A stretch of DNA of 64,000 nt. It comes from Streptomyces abyssomicinicus. Its GTDB lineage: Bacteria > Actinomycetota > Actinomycetes > Streptomycetales > Streptomycetaceae. Below, piece by piece: positions 1 to 8,585 of this stretch; within the stretch, counting starts at the first letter, position 1, and each line of letters begins with the position of its first letter. Below the pieces are notes generated by a model. The model was not told the DNA's origin, searched no databases, and saw only the letters and a list, made by a program, of their open reading frames with translations. The position numbers and the translations under genes were made by a program. The stretch is taken from positions 735,516 through 799,515 of the forward strand of contig NZ_BBZI01000008.1 of NCBI RefSeq assembly GCF_008974245.1, given 5' to 3'.

Positions 1-369
1 CCAGAACGCCCAGCCGGAGGTGAAGCCGGCCCAGGGGCCGATGGCCCGCTCGGCGTGGGTGGAGAAGGAGCCGGAGGAGGGGTAGGCGGCGGACATCTCG
101 CCGAGCATCCTCATCACCAGCATGACCAGCAGCCCGGAGACCGCGTAGGCGATCACGATCGACGGTCCCGCGGCGGCGATGCCCGCGCCGGAGCCGACGA
201 ACAGACCGGCGCCGATCACGCCGCCGAGGGCGATCATCGACAGGTGGCGCTGCTTGAGGCCGTGACCGAGGGAGCCGGACTCCGGGGCGGACGGGTCGTA
301 CGCGGGGGCCGCGGTGGTGGACGACGGGGTCTCCGTGACCGTCGCGGCCTTCGGGGTGGTGCGTGACAT
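1..369 (-). CDS. Amino acid permease, N-terminal part (runs off window)
   Basis: The first 123 codons of an APC-superfamily amino acid permease are visible; the rest lies beyond base 1. After a Ser/Thr/Ala-rich cytoplasmic tail of about 40 residues come KQRHLSMIALGGVIGAGLFVG, the typical first membrane helix with the substrate-binding G-x-G-x-G break, then a second hydrophobic segment and GEMSAAYPSSGSF, typical of GABA/aromatic permeases. It would import an amino acid by proton symport at the plasma membrane. The ATG at 369 is the natural start because the family motif follows at the expected distance. The exact substrate cannot be told from this fragment. It is divergent from bioY. Confidence 0.85.
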   Translation of the reverse strand, partial: MSRTTPKAATVTETPSSTTAAPAYDPSAPESGSLGHGLKQRHLSMIALGGVIGAGLFVGSGAGIAAAGPSIVIAYAVSGLLVMLVMRMLGEMSAAYPSSGSFSTHAERAIGPWAGFTSGWAFW

Positions 370-626
370 GGCAGCGAGTCTGACCGACACCGGCCGGGTC
401 CGGCGGGTTCGACCGGAATGCGAACGACCACAATTCGGAGCGTGAGATTCCGCTCACCCAGCGGACGGATTTGGCGACTTCCTACAAGCCCTCGGCGTGA
501 GCAGCGTCACTCTCCGTCGAGGCGTGGGGCAGGTAATTTGTGCGATACCCACGACGTCGTCGTTCCGGGCTTTGTCGAGCACGGACGGTGATGCCGCCGA
601 ACGCCCTGGGATAGCGTCGTCGTGTT

Positions 627-638
627 CGAACAAGTTCG
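627..638. promoter_or_regulatory. Possible operator upstream of bioY
   Basis: The 338-bp gap between the divergent permease and bioY holds no gene. It contains CGAAC-AA-GTTCG (627-638), overlapping the perfect palindrome TGTTCGAACA at 623-632, about 75 bp before the bioY start. The arms resemble the GAAC-n-GTTC pattern of TetR-type biotin regulators (BioQ), but the 2-base spacer is shorter than I remember for them, so this is only a candidate repressor site. Confidence 0.3.
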
Positions 639-707
639 TCACGCGGTCGATTCGTCCGGATCGGCCGGCCCCTCCCCCCAGCCGACCACCATCCCGCGGA
701 GAGACCC

Positions 708-1289
708 ATGAGCACCGCCGCCGCCCCCGCCCGCTCCGGGCAGGTCCTCGCCGACCTGCTGCCCGCCTCCCGCGTCCGGGACGCCGCGCTCGTCGTCGGC
801 GGCGCCGTGCTGACCGGTGTCGCCGCCCAGATCGCCGTGCCGGTCCCCGGCTCCCCGGTTCCGGTCACCGGCCAGACCTTCGCCGTGCTCCTGGTCGGCA
901 GCGCGCTGGGCGCCCGGCGCGGCCTGCTCTCGATGGTGGTCTACCTGCTCGCCGGCATGGCGGGCATGCCGTGGTTCGCCGAGGGCGCCTCGGGCGCGGC
1001 CGCCCCGTCCCTCGGGTACGTCTTCGGCATGGTGGCGGCCTCCGCCATGGTGGGCGCGCTCGCCCGCCGCGGCGCCGACCGCACGCCGCTGCGGATGGCC
1101 GGGACCATGCTGCTGGGCTCCGCGACGATCTACGCGCTGGGCCTGCCCTACCTGTCCTTCGCCCTGGACCTCTCGGCGAGTGCGACGATCGCCGCGGGTC
1201 TCACCCCGTTCCTGCTGGGCGACGTGCTGAAGGCCGCGCTGGCCATGGGCGTGCTGCCCACCGTCTGGAAGCTGCTCGAGCGCCGCTGA
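708..1289 (+). CDS. bioY: Biotin transporter BioY
   Basis: This encodes the 193-residue substrate-binding membrane subunit (S component) of an ECF-type biotin transporter. The family motif is clear at about residues 45-75 (PVPGSPVPVTGQTFAVLLVG, then GARRGLLSM), followed by YLLAGMAGMPWF and further hydrophobic helices, giving about six membrane segments. The ATG at 708 follows a GGAGAG ribosome site. No bioM or bioN partner lies next to it, so BioY either works alone or borrows a shared ECF module. A strong terminator follows the gene directly. Confidence 0.92.
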   Translation: MSTAAAPARSGQVLADLLPASRVRDAALVVGGAVLTGVAAQIAVPVPGSPVPVTGQTFAVLLVGSALGARRGLLSMVVYLLAGMAGMPWFAEGASGAAAPSLGYVFGMVAASAMVGALARRGADRTPLRMAGTMLLGSATIYALGLPYLSFALDLSASATIAAGLTPFLLGDVLKAALAMGVLPTVWKLLERR

Positions 1290-1312
1290 CCGGACGGCGA
1301 GCGACCCAGGCG

Positions 1313-1344
1313 AAAGGCCCCGGCTCGGTCGAGCCGGGGCCTTT
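1313..1344 (+). terminator. Terminator after bioY
   Basis: A perfect inverted repeat (arms 1313-1327 and 1330-1344, AAAGGCCCCGGCTCG and its complement) lies 24 bp after the bioY stop. The arms begin with AAA and end with TTT, so it could work from either side. Confidence 0.8.
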
Positions 1345-1404
1345 CCCGTACGCGGACCCGCCTTCTGCGAAGCCTTTGCAATAAGGTGACGGCAGGGATC
1401 GCCG

Positions 1405-1450
1405 GGCCGCCCCGCCGCGGTCGTCTTCTCACACGGACGGCGGGGCGGCC
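1405..1450. terminator. Hairpin terminator between bioY and the DsbA-like gene
   Basis: A 13-bp perfect stem (GGCCGCCCCGCCG at 1405-1417 with 1438-1450) and a 20-base loop sit just beyond the stop codon of the leftward DsbA-like gene. It most likely ends that transcript. Confidence 0.6.
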
Positions 1451-1468
1451 GGTCTCCCGCGCGCGGCC

Positions 1469-2140
1469 CTAGACCAGGTTGGAGAAGTCCGGTCCCTTGG
1501 TGCGGGTGCGCTTGATCTCGTAGAAGCCCGGCACCGAGGCGACGGCCACCGTGCCGTCCCAGAGCCGCCCGGCCTGGTCGCCCTGCGGGGCGGGGGTGAC
1601 GACCGGTCCGAAGAAGGCGATCTGCTCGCCGTCCGGGCCGGGCACCGCGATCACCGGCGTACCGACCTCCTGGCCGACCTTGTCGATGCCCTCCTTGTGC
1701 GACGCGCGCAGCTGGGCGTCGAACTCGAAGTCCCCCTGGTCGTGGTACTCCATCAGCTCGGCGGGCAGGCCGACGTCGGCCAGCGCGGCCGCGACCGTCT
1801 CACGCCCCACGCCCTCGCCCTGGTTGTGTATCCGGGTGCCGAGCGCGGTGTAGAGCGGGCCGAGGACGTCCTCGCCGTGCTTCTGCCAGGCCGCGGTCAC
1901 CACCCGCACCGGGCCCCAGGCCTGCTTCTCGAGCATCTCCCGGTACTCGGCGGGGAGTTCGTCCAGCTTGTCCTCGTTGAGGACGGCGAGGCTCATCACG
2001 TGCCAGCGCACCTCGACGTCCCGGACCTTCTCCACCTCCAGCATCCAGCGGGAGGTCATCCAGGCCCAGGGGCACAGCGGGTCGAACCAGAAGTCCACCG
2101 GGGTCCTGGCGGAGGTCGTCTCGGACGTCGTCTCGGGCAT
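1469..2140 (-). CDS. DsbA-family oxidoreductase, mycothiol-dependent nitroreductase (Rv2466c) type
   Basis: This 223-residue protein has a thioredoxin-like fold of the DsbA/FrnE class. The N-terminal strand and active site read DFWFDPLCPWAWMTSRW at about residues 15-31, followed by an all-helical insertion and a C-terminal strand after GTPVIAVPGP, the cis-proline loop. The family includes mycobacterial Rv2466c, a mycothiol-dependent reductase that I remember as having a CPWC pair. Here the second cysteine is alanine, so a one-cysteine mechanism is expected. The ATG at 2140 was chosen over an upstream in-frame start at 2212 because it has a good GAGGAG ribosome site and begins at the usual family N-terminus. 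It is divergent from pepN. Confidence 0.85.
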   Translation of the reverse strand: MPETTSETTSARTPVDFWFDPLCPWAWMTSRWMLEVEKVRDVEVRWHVMSLAVLNEDKLDELPAEYREMLEKQAWGPVRVVTAAWQKHGEDVLGPLYTALGTRIHNQGEGVGRETVAAALADVGLPAELMEYHDQGDFEFDAQLRASHKEGIDKVGQEVGTPVIAVPGPDGEQIAFFGPVVTPAPQGDQAGRLWDGTVAVASVPGFYEIKRTRTKGPDFSNLV

Positions 2141-2301
2141 GGCGCTCCTCGGGTGCGGAAGTCGTTCGGTTCCTCTGCGCCAACACGCCGCCGCACGGGT
2201 CAATTCCCGCATGCTCCCTCCCTCCGCCCCGTGGGAGGATCATCGCCGATCACCACATCCCTTGATCATTCACAGATGACCAGACCCGGAGGAGACGACC
2301 C

Positions 2302-4875
2302 TTGCCCGGTGAGAATCTGTCCCGCGAGGAGGCCCGCGAACGGGCCGCGCTGCTGTCCGTCGACTCCTACGAGGTGTCGCTCGACCTGCGCTCCGCCCTC
2401 GGCGAGGCCACCGGCGACGGACCGCGGACGTTCCGCTCCGTCACCACCATCCGCTTCCGCTGCGCCGAACCGGGCGCCGGCAGCTTCGCGGACCTGATCG
2501 CGCCGAGCGTCACGGCCCTCTCCCTCAACGGACGCGACCTCGACCCGGGCGCCGTCTTCGACGGCCGGCGCATCCAGCTGGAGGACCTGGCGGCGGAGAA
2601 CGAGCTGGTCGTCGACGCGCAGTGCGCCTACTCGCGCACCGGCGAGGGCATGCACCGCTTCGTCGACCCGGAGGACGGCGAGGTCTACCTCTACACGCAG
2701 TACGAGCCCGCCGACTCACGGCGCGTCTTCGCCAACTTCGAGCAGCCCGACCTGAAGGCGCCCTACCGGTTCGAGGTGCGCGCCCCCGAAGGCTGGACGG
2801 TGTGGAGCAACGGCGCGGGCGAACTCTCGGACGGCGTGTGGCGGTTCGCGGAGACGAAGCCGATCTCCACCTACATCACGGCGGTCGTGGCCGGCCCGTA
2901 CCACCACGTCACCGACTCCTACAGCCGGGAGCTGCCCGACGGGACCCGGCTGGAGATCCCGCTCGGCGCCATGTGCCGCAAGGGCCTGGCGCCGTACTTC
3001 GACGCCGACGACGTCTTCCTGGTCACCAAGCAGGGCCTGGACTTCTTCCACGAGCACTTCGACTACCCGTACCCGTTCGGCAAGTACGACCAGGCCTTCG
3101 TGCCCGAGTACAACCTCGGCGCCATGGAGAACCCCGGCATGGTGACCTTCCGCGAGGAGTACATCTACCGCGGCAAGGTGACCCGGACGGCCTACGAGCG
3201 GCGGGCCACCACCATCCTCCACGAGATGGCCCACATGTGGTTCGGCGACCTGGTCACCATGGAGTGGTGGGACGACCTGTGGCTCAAGGAGTCCTTCGCC
3301 GACTTCATGGGCACCTTCTCGCTGGTCGAGGCCACCCGCTTCACGGACGGCTGGATCAGCTTCGCCAACAGCCGCAAGGCGTGGGCGTACCGGGCCGACC
3401 AGCTGCCGTCCACCCACCCGGTCACGGCGGACATCCGTGACCTGGAGGACGCCAAGCTCAACTTCGACGGCATCACGTACGCCAAGGGCGCCAGCGTGCT
3501 CAAGCAGTTGGTGGCCTACGTCGGCCGGGACGCCTTCCTGGAGGGGTCGCGCCGCTACTTCAAGCGCCACGCCTACGGCAACACGCGCCTCGGCGACCTG
3601 CTGTCGGTGCTCGGCGAGACCAGCGGCCGGGACATGACCTCCTGGGCGAAGGCCTGGCTGCAGACCGCCGGGGTCAACGCGCTCACGCCGCAGGTGCTGC
3701 TGGACGGCGACGGGCGGATCGGGGAGCTGGCGGTGCTGCAGGAGGCCGCCGAGTCCCACCCGACGCTGCGTCCGCACCGGGTCGCGATCGGCCTCTACCG
3801 GGTCGACGGCGGCGAGCTGGTCCGCTACGCCCGCGCGGAGGCGGACGTGGCCGGGGCCCGTACGGTCGTCGGCGAGCTGGCCGGTGCGGACGCCCCGGAC
3901 CTGGTGCTGGTCAACGACGACGACCTCACCTACTGCAAGGCCCGCTTCGACGAGACCTCGCTGGCCACGCTGCGCGAGCACCTGGGCTCGCTGACGGACC
4001 CGCTGGCCCGGGCGCTGTGCTGGTCGGCCCTGTGGAACATGACCCGCGACGCCCTGCTGCCGGCCCGCGAGTTCGCCGCCCTGGTGATGCGGTTCGCGGG
4101 CGGGGAGAGCGAGATCGGCGTGCTGCAGATGCTGCACGCCTGGGCGCGGACCGCGCTGGTGCGGTACGCGGCCCCGGTGTGGCGGCCGGAGGGCGAGCGG
4201 CTGCTGGCCGAGGGCGCGCTGCGGGAGCTGCGGGCCGCGGCGGCGGGCAGCCAGCACCAGCTCGCCTGGGCGCGGTTCCTCTCCTCCGTCGCGTCCGGGG
4301 AGCCGGAGTTCGCCCTGCTGCGGGGGCTGCTGGACGGCACCGGGAAGATCGACGGCCTGGAGATCGACCAGGAGCTGCGCTGGGACTTCCTGGAGCCGCT
4401 GGCCGCCAACGGGCTCGCCGACGCGTCGGTGCTCGCCGCAGAACGCGCGCGGGACAACACCGCCTCGGGTGAGCGGCGGCAGGTGAGGTGCCTGGCGGCG
4501 CGGCCGTCGGAGGAGGTCAAGGCGGAGGCGTGGGCCGCGGTCGTGGAGTCCGACGCGCTCTCCAACGCGCTGGTGGAGGCCACGATCGGCGGGTTCGCGC
4601 AGCCCTCGCAGCGGGGGCTGCTGGCGCCGTACGGCGAGAAGTACTTCGCGATGATCGAGCGGGTGTGGGCGGAGCGGTCCATCCAGATCGGCAAGGACCT
4701 GGTGGAGGGGCTGTACCCGTGGCTCCAGGACTCGCACGCGACGCTGGAGGCGACGGACGCGTGGCTGTCCGCGCACGAGGCGGCGGCTCCGGCGCTGCGG
4801 CGCCTGGTGCTCGAGGCACGGGACGACCTGGCCCGGGCGCTGCGGGCGCAGGAGTGCGACGCGGCCGCCGCGTGA
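2302..4875 (+). CDS. pepN: Aminopeptidase N (M1 family), copy 1
   Basis: This 857-residue zinc metallo-aminopeptidase removes N-terminal residues from peptides in the cytoplasm. The exopeptidase motif GAMEN is at residues 273-277. The zinc site HEMAH begins at His307 (ligands His307 and His311, catalytic Glu308), and the third ligand is Glu330 in WLKESF, the exact 18-residue spacing of M1 enzymes. The C-terminal ERAP1-like helical domain covers roughly residues 500-850. Length is normal for actinobacterial PepN. The TTG start at 2302 follows GGAGGAG and matches the N-terminus of the second copy (MPG.NL.REEA). Copy 2 lies convergently 950 bp downstream. Confidence 0.96.
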   Translation: MPGENLSREEARERAALLSVDSYEVSLDLRSALGEATGDGPRTFRSVTTIRFRCAEPGAGSFADLIAPSVTALSLNGRDLDPGAVFDGRRIQLEDLAAENELVVDAQCAYSRTGEGMHRFVDPEDGEVYLYTQYEPADSRRVFANFEQPDLKAPYRFEVRAPEGWTVWSNGAGELSDGVWRFAETKPISTYITAVVAGPYHHVTDSYSRELPDGTRLEIPLGAMCRKGLAPYFDADDVFLVTKQGLDFFHEHFDYPYPFGKYDQAFVPEYNLGAMENPGMVTFREEYIYRGKVTRTAYERRATTILHEMAHMWFGDLVTMEWWDDLWLKESFADFMGTFSLVEATRFTDGWISFANSRKAWAYRADQLPSTHPVTADIRDLEDAKLNFDGITYAKGASVLKQLVAYVGRDAFLEGSRRYFKRHAYGNTRLGDLLSVLGETSGRDMTSWAKAWLQTAGVNALTPQVLLDGDGRIGELAVLQEAAESHPTLRPHRVAIGLYRVDGGELVRYARAEADVAGARTVVGELAGADAPDLVLVNDDDLTYCKARFDETSLATLREHLGSLTDPLARALCWSALWNMTRDALLPAREFAALVMRFAGGESEIGVLQMLHAWARTALVRYAAPVWRPEGERLLAEGALRELRAAAAGSQHQLAWARFLSSVASGEPEFALLRGLLDGTGKIDGLEIDQELRWDFLEPLAANGLADASVLAAERARDNTASGERRQVRCLAARPSEEVKAEAWAAVVESDALSNALVEATIGGFAQPSQRGLLAPYGEKYFAMIERVWAERSIQIGKDLVEGLYPWLQDSHATLEATDAWLSAHEAAAPALRRLVLEARDDLARALRAQECDAAAA

Positions 4876-4937
4876 CGCGGCCCCGGCCCGCGGACGCCGC
4901 CCCCACGGGGCCCCGGGGGCACCGCCCCTGACCGGAG

Positions 4938-4960
4938 GGCGCCCCCGCCGGGGGGGCGCC
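4938..4960 (+). terminator. Terminator after pepN copy 1
   Basis: Stem GGCGCCCCC (4938-4946) with GGGGGCGCC (4952-4960) and a 5-base loop, about 60 bp after the pepN stop. No T-run follows, as is common in Streptomyces. Confidence 0.6.
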
Positions 4961-5027
4961 TGGGGGCTGCCCCTGGCTGGGCCCTTGACCGGGGGCTACC
5001 CCTGGCTGGGGGCCTTCCCTCAAGGCT

Positions 5028-5497
5028 GAGGGCCACCGGAGGCCGGAGGTCTTGGGGCTGACGCCCGCGCCGGAAGGCTGCCGGTCCCGAAGGCCACCAG
5101 TCCCATAAGGCTGAGGGCCACCGGAGGCCGAAGGTCCTCGGGCCGACGCCCGCCCCGGAAGGCCGCCGGTCCCGAAGGCCACCAGTCCCACAAGGCCGAG
5201 GGCCACCGGAGGCCGAAGGTCCTCGGGCCGACGCCCGCCCCGGAAGGCCGCCGGTCCCGAAGGCCACCAGTCCCACAAGGCCGAGGGCCACCGGAGGCCG
5301 GAGGTCCTGGGGCTGACGCCCGCCCCGGAAGGCTGCCCGTCCCGAACGCCACCAGTCCCATAAGGCCGAGGGCCACCGGAGGCCGGAGGTCCTGGGGCTG
5401 ACGCCCGCCCCGGAAGGCTGCCCGTCCCGAACGCCACCAGTCCCATAAGGCCGAGGGCCACCGGAGGCCGAAGGTCCTCGGGCCGACGCCCGCCCGC
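5028..5497. repeat. 85-bp tandem repeat array, about 5.5 copies
   Basis: Copies begin at 5028, 5113, 5198, 5283, 5368 and 5453, an exact 85-bp period, and differ by scattered substitutions. The sixth copy breaks off where the 8-bp array begins. Each unit has CCGAGG facing CCTCGG and several AAGGCC/GGCC motifs, so single strands can fold. It fills most of the gap between the two convergent pepN genes (4876-5824), which holds no convincing gene. Because 85 is not a multiple of 3, long leftward reading frames through it are low-complexity artefacts. Confidence 0.9.
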
Positions 5498-5601
5498 CCG
5501 GAAGGCCGGAAGGCCGGAAGGCCGGAAGGCCGGAAGGCCGGAAGGCCGGAAGGCCGGAAGGCCGGAAGGCCGGAAGGCCGGAAGGCCGGAAGGCCGGAAG
5601 G
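5498..5601. repeat. 8-bp microsatellite (CCGGAAGG), 13 perfect copies
   Basis: Thirteen uninterrupted copies of CCGGAAGG run from 5498 to 5601, with decayed copies near 5631-5655. The unit is rich in overlapping GGCC and CCGG sites. Arrays like this change length by polymerase slippage. The frames through it would encode a repeated RPSGLPAF octapeptide, but no start, domain or ribosome site supports translation. Confidence 0.95.
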
Positions 5602-5790
5602 CCAGAGGGCCGCCCCGCCCCCGGAAGGCCGGAAGGCCGCCGGGCCGGAAGGCCGACGCCCGCCCCGCCCCCGGAAAGCCACCGGTCCCGGAAAGCTGAC
5701 GACCGCCCGGCTCCGGTGCTGCGGGTGGGCGGGCGGTCCGGACGGTGGGGGAAGGGTGGTTCCGGGCGCCCACCGGCCGGACCGCTCCGC

Positions 5791-5820
5791 GCAGGGCGCC
5801 CGGAGGCCCGGGCGCCCTGC
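5791..5820 (-). terminator. Terminator after pepN copy 2
   Basis: A perfect 13-bp stem (GCAGGGCGCCCGG at 5791-5803 with 5808-5820) and 4-base loop sit 4 bp beyond the TAG stop of the leftward pepN gene. Confidence 0.85.
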
Positions 5821-5824
5821 CGGG

Positions 5825-8401
5825 CTACTTCGCGGCTGCCGCGTCGGCGGCCTGCGCGCGCAGGGCGCGTTCGACGCCCGCGCGGGACTCGGTGACGATA
5901 CGGCGCAGGGCCGCGACCGGCTCCGCAGACGACAGCCACTCGTCCGTGCGGGCGAGGGTGTCCTCGGAGACCTGGATGCCCGGGTAGAGGCCCACCGCGA
6001 TCTGCGAGGCGAGCTCGAAGGAGCGGGACTCCCAGACGCCCTTGAGCGCCTCGAAGTACTTCGCCGTGAACGGCGCCAGCAATTCCCGCTGCTCCGTCTG
6101 GACGAAGCCCGCGATCACGGCCTCCTGGACCGCGTTCGGCAGCTTGTCGGACTCCACGACGGCGGCCCAGGCCTGCGCCTTGGCCTCCGGCGTCGGGCGG
6201 GCCGCGCGGGCGGTGGCGGCGTGCCGCTCGCCGGCCGCGGTGCGGTCGCGCTCGTACTCGGCGGCGATCTCCGCCTCGTCGAACCGGCCGGTCGCCGCGA
6301 GCCGCTGGACCAGGGCCCACCGGAGCTCGGCGTCGACGGCGAGGCCGTCGAGGCTCTCCGACCCGGCGAGCAGCGCCTCCAGCAGGTCGAGCTGCTCGGG
6401 GGTGCGGGCGGCGTCGGTGAAGGCGCGGGCCCAGGCGAGCTGGTGGTCGCTGCCCGGCTCGGCGGACCGCAGGTGGGCCAGCGTGGCGTCGGTCCAGCGG
6501 GCCAGCAGCACGTCCCGGTCGGCGGGGGCCGCGTACAGCTCCAGCGCCAGCTTCACCTGCCGGTGCAGGGACTGCACCACGCCGATGTCGGACTCCTTGG
6601 CGATGGAGGAGAGCGCCAGCTCCAGGTAGTCCCGGGTGGCGAGCTCGCCGTCACGGGTCATGTCCCAGGCGGACGCCCAGCACAGGGCGCGCGGCAGGGA
6701 GGACTCGAAGTCGCCGAGGTGCTCGGTGACGAAGGCCAGCGACCGCTCGTCGAGGCGGACCTTGGCGTAGGACAGGTCGTCGTCGTTGAGCAGGACCACG
6801 TCCGGGCGGGCGGTGCCGGTGAGCTGCGGGACGGCGGTGAGCTCGCCGTCGACGTCCAGCTCCAGGCGCTCGGAGCGCACCAGCCTGCCGGTGGCGGCGT
6901 CGAGGTTGTAGAGGCCGATCGCGATGCGGTGCGGGCGCAGCAGCGCCTCGCCCTTGGCGCCGGCGGGCAGCGCGGGGGCCTCCTGGCGGACGGCGAAGGA
7001 GGTGATGGCGCCCGCGTCGTCGGTCTCGATCTCGGGGCGGAGGATGTTGATGCCGGCCGTCTCCAGCCACTTCGTCGACCAGTTCTTCAGGTCGCGGCCG
7101 GAGGTCTCCTCCAGCGCGCCCAGCAGGTCCGGCAGGCGCGTGTTGCCGAAGGCGTGACGCTTGAAGTAGGTCTGCACGCCGCGGAAGAACTCGTCCTCGC
7201 CGACGTACGCCACCAGCTGCTTGAGGACGCTGGCGCCCTTGGCGTAGGTGATGCCGTCGAAGTTGACCATGACGTCTTCGAGGTCGCGGATGTCCGCCAT
7301 GATCGGGTGGGTCGACGGCAGCTGGTCCTGCCGGTAGGCCCAGGTCTTCTCGGAGTTGGCGAACGTGGTCCAGGCGTGCGGCCAGCGGGAGCCGGGTGCG
7401 GCGGCCTGGCAGGCGACCGAGGTGTAGGTGGCGAACGACTCGTTCAGCCAGAGGTCGTTCCACCACTCCATGGTGACCAGGTCGCCGAACCACATGTGGG
7501 CCAGCTCGTGGAGGATGGTCTCCGCGCGGCGCTCGTACGCGGCGTCGGTGACCTTGGAGCGGAAGACGTACTGGTCGCGGATGGTGACCGCGCCCGCGTT
7601 CTCCATGGCTCCGGCGTTGAACTCCGGCACGAAGAGCTGGTCGTACTTGGCGAACGGGTAGGCGAGGTCGAACTTCTCCTCGAACCAGTCGAAGCCGAGG
7701 CGGGTGACCTCGAAGATGTGGTCCGAGTCGAGGTGCTCGGCCAGGGAGGGGCGGCAGTAGATGCCGAGCGGGACCGTCCGGCCGTCCTTCTCGTAGGTGC
7801 TGTGCACCGAGTGGTACGGGCCGGCGATCAGTGCCGTGATGTACGACGAGACGCGGGGCGTCGGCTCGAAGGCCCAGACCCCGTCCTTCTCCTCCGGGGT
7901 GGGCGAGTTGGAGATCACGCTCCACCCGTGCGGGGCCTTCACGGTGAACTGGAAGGTCGCCTTCAGATCGGGCTGCTCGAACGAGGCGAAGACGCGGCGG
8001 GCGTCCGGCACCTCGAACTGCGTGTACAGGTAGGTCTGCTCGTCGACCGGGTCGACGAAGCGGTGCAGGCCCTCGCCGGTGTTGGTGTAGGCGCAGTCGG
8101 CGACCACGCGCAGCACGTTCGGCCCTTCGAGAAGGCCGGGCAGCGCGATCCGCGAGTCCTGGAACACCTCGGCCGGGTCCAGCGGGTCGCCGTTGAGGGT
8201 CACCTCGTGGACGGTGGGGGCGACCAGGTCGATGAAGGACTCCCCGTCCCGGGCGGACGTGAAGCGCACCGTGGTGACGGACCGGTAGGTCGTCTCGCCC
8301 TCCGGGGCGCCGGAGATGTCGAGTTCGATCTCGTACGAGTCAACGGTGAGCAGCTCGGCCCGCTGCTGTGCCTCTTCGCGGGTCAGATTGGTGCCAGGCA
8401 C
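5825..8401 (-). CDS. pepN: Aminopeptidase N (M1 family), copy 2
   Basis: This 858-residue M1 zinc aminopeptidase is a diverged paralogue of the gene at 2302. It has GAMEN, then HELAH starting at His298 (zinc ligands His298 and His302, catalytic Glu299) and the third ligand Glu321 in WLNESF. It shares the MPGTNLTREEA N-terminus and the LPSTHP, DIRDLED and DGITYAKGASVLKQLVAYVG blocks with copy 1. The GTG start at 8401 follows AGGAGATG. It is transcribed on its own and bounded by strong hairpins on both sides. The two copies may differ in peptide preference or growth-stage use; the sequence does not show which. Confidence 0.96.
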   Translation of the reverse strand: MPGTNLTREEAQQRAELLTVDSYEIELDISGAPEGETTYRSVTTVRFTSARDGESFIDLVAPTVHEVTLNGDPLDPAEVFQDSRIALPGLLEGPNVLRVVADCAYTNTGEGLHRFVDPVDEQTYLYTQFEVPDARRVFASFEQPDLKATFQFTVKAPHGWSVISNSPTPEEKDGVWAFEPTPRVSSYITALIAGPYHSVHSTYEKDGRTVPLGIYCRPSLAEHLDSDHIFEVTRLGFDWFEEKFDLAYPFAKYDQLFVPEFNAGAMENAGAVTIRDQYVFRSKVTDAAYERRAETILHELAHMWFGDLVTMEWWNDLWLNESFATYTSVACQAAAPGSRWPHAWTTFANSEKTWAYRQDQLPSTHPIMADIRDLEDVMVNFDGITYAKGASVLKQLVAYVGEDEFFRGVQTYFKRHAFGNTRLPDLLGALEETSGRDLKNWSTKWLETAGINILRPEIETDDAGAITSFAVRQEAPALPAGAKGEALLRPHRIAIGLYNLDAATGRLVRSERLELDVDGELTAVPQLTGTARPDVVLLNDDDLSYAKVRLDERSLAFVTEHLGDFESSLPRALCWASAWDMTRDGELATRDYLELALSSIAKESDIGVVQSLHRQVKLALELYAAPADRDVLLARWTDATLAHLRSAEPGSDHQLAWARAFTDAARTPEQLDLLEALLAGSESLDGLAVDAELRWALVQRLAATGRFDEAEIAAEYERDRTAAGERHAATARAARPTPEAKAQAWAAVVESDKLPNAVQEAVIAGFVQTEQRELLAPFTAKYFEALKGVWESRSFELASQIAVGLYPGIQVSEDTLARTDEWLSSAEPVAALRRIVTESRAGVERALRAQAADAAAAK

Positions 8402-8524
8402 GCGGTCATCTCCTCGTTATGCGTAGGTTGCGCCATCCTTCCACGGGGTTCCCGCTCCGCGCGATCAGGTTCCCCGGCCTGTGGAGGAACCGGGCGGACC
8501 GCCTGTGGACGACCCCGGGAAACG

Positions 8525-8562
8525 ACGCAGGGCGGTCACCCGTGGGGGTGACCGCCCTGCGT
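8525..8562. terminator. Strong hairpin between pepN copy 2 and asd
   Basis: A perfect 17-bp stem (arms 8525-8541 and 8546-8562) with a 4-base loop lies just past the asd stop. It should end the leftward asd transcript before the pepN promoter region (8402-8524). Confidence 0.9.
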
Positions 8563-8585
8563 GACAGGCGTCGGCGGAGGCTCCG

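Noticed and set aside
370..707. Biotin or other riboswitch ahead of bioY
   Set aside because: No conserved riboswitch fold was recognised; only a palindromic operator candidate was seen.
3930..6320. Leftward 796-codon frame spanning the end of pepN copy 1 and the repeats, plus overlapping leftward frames at 4517-5773 and 5020-5682
   Set aside because: Antisense to both pepN genes and made of repeat-driven low-complexity sequence. All three leftward frames are open because 85-bp and 8-bp units rotate the phase; no ribosome site or domain.
5756..8551. Rightward 931-codon frame opposite pepN copy 2
   Set aside because: Antisense shadow of a gene with full M1 motifs; composition rich in Gly/Arg/Val/Leu as expected for GC-rich antisense frames.
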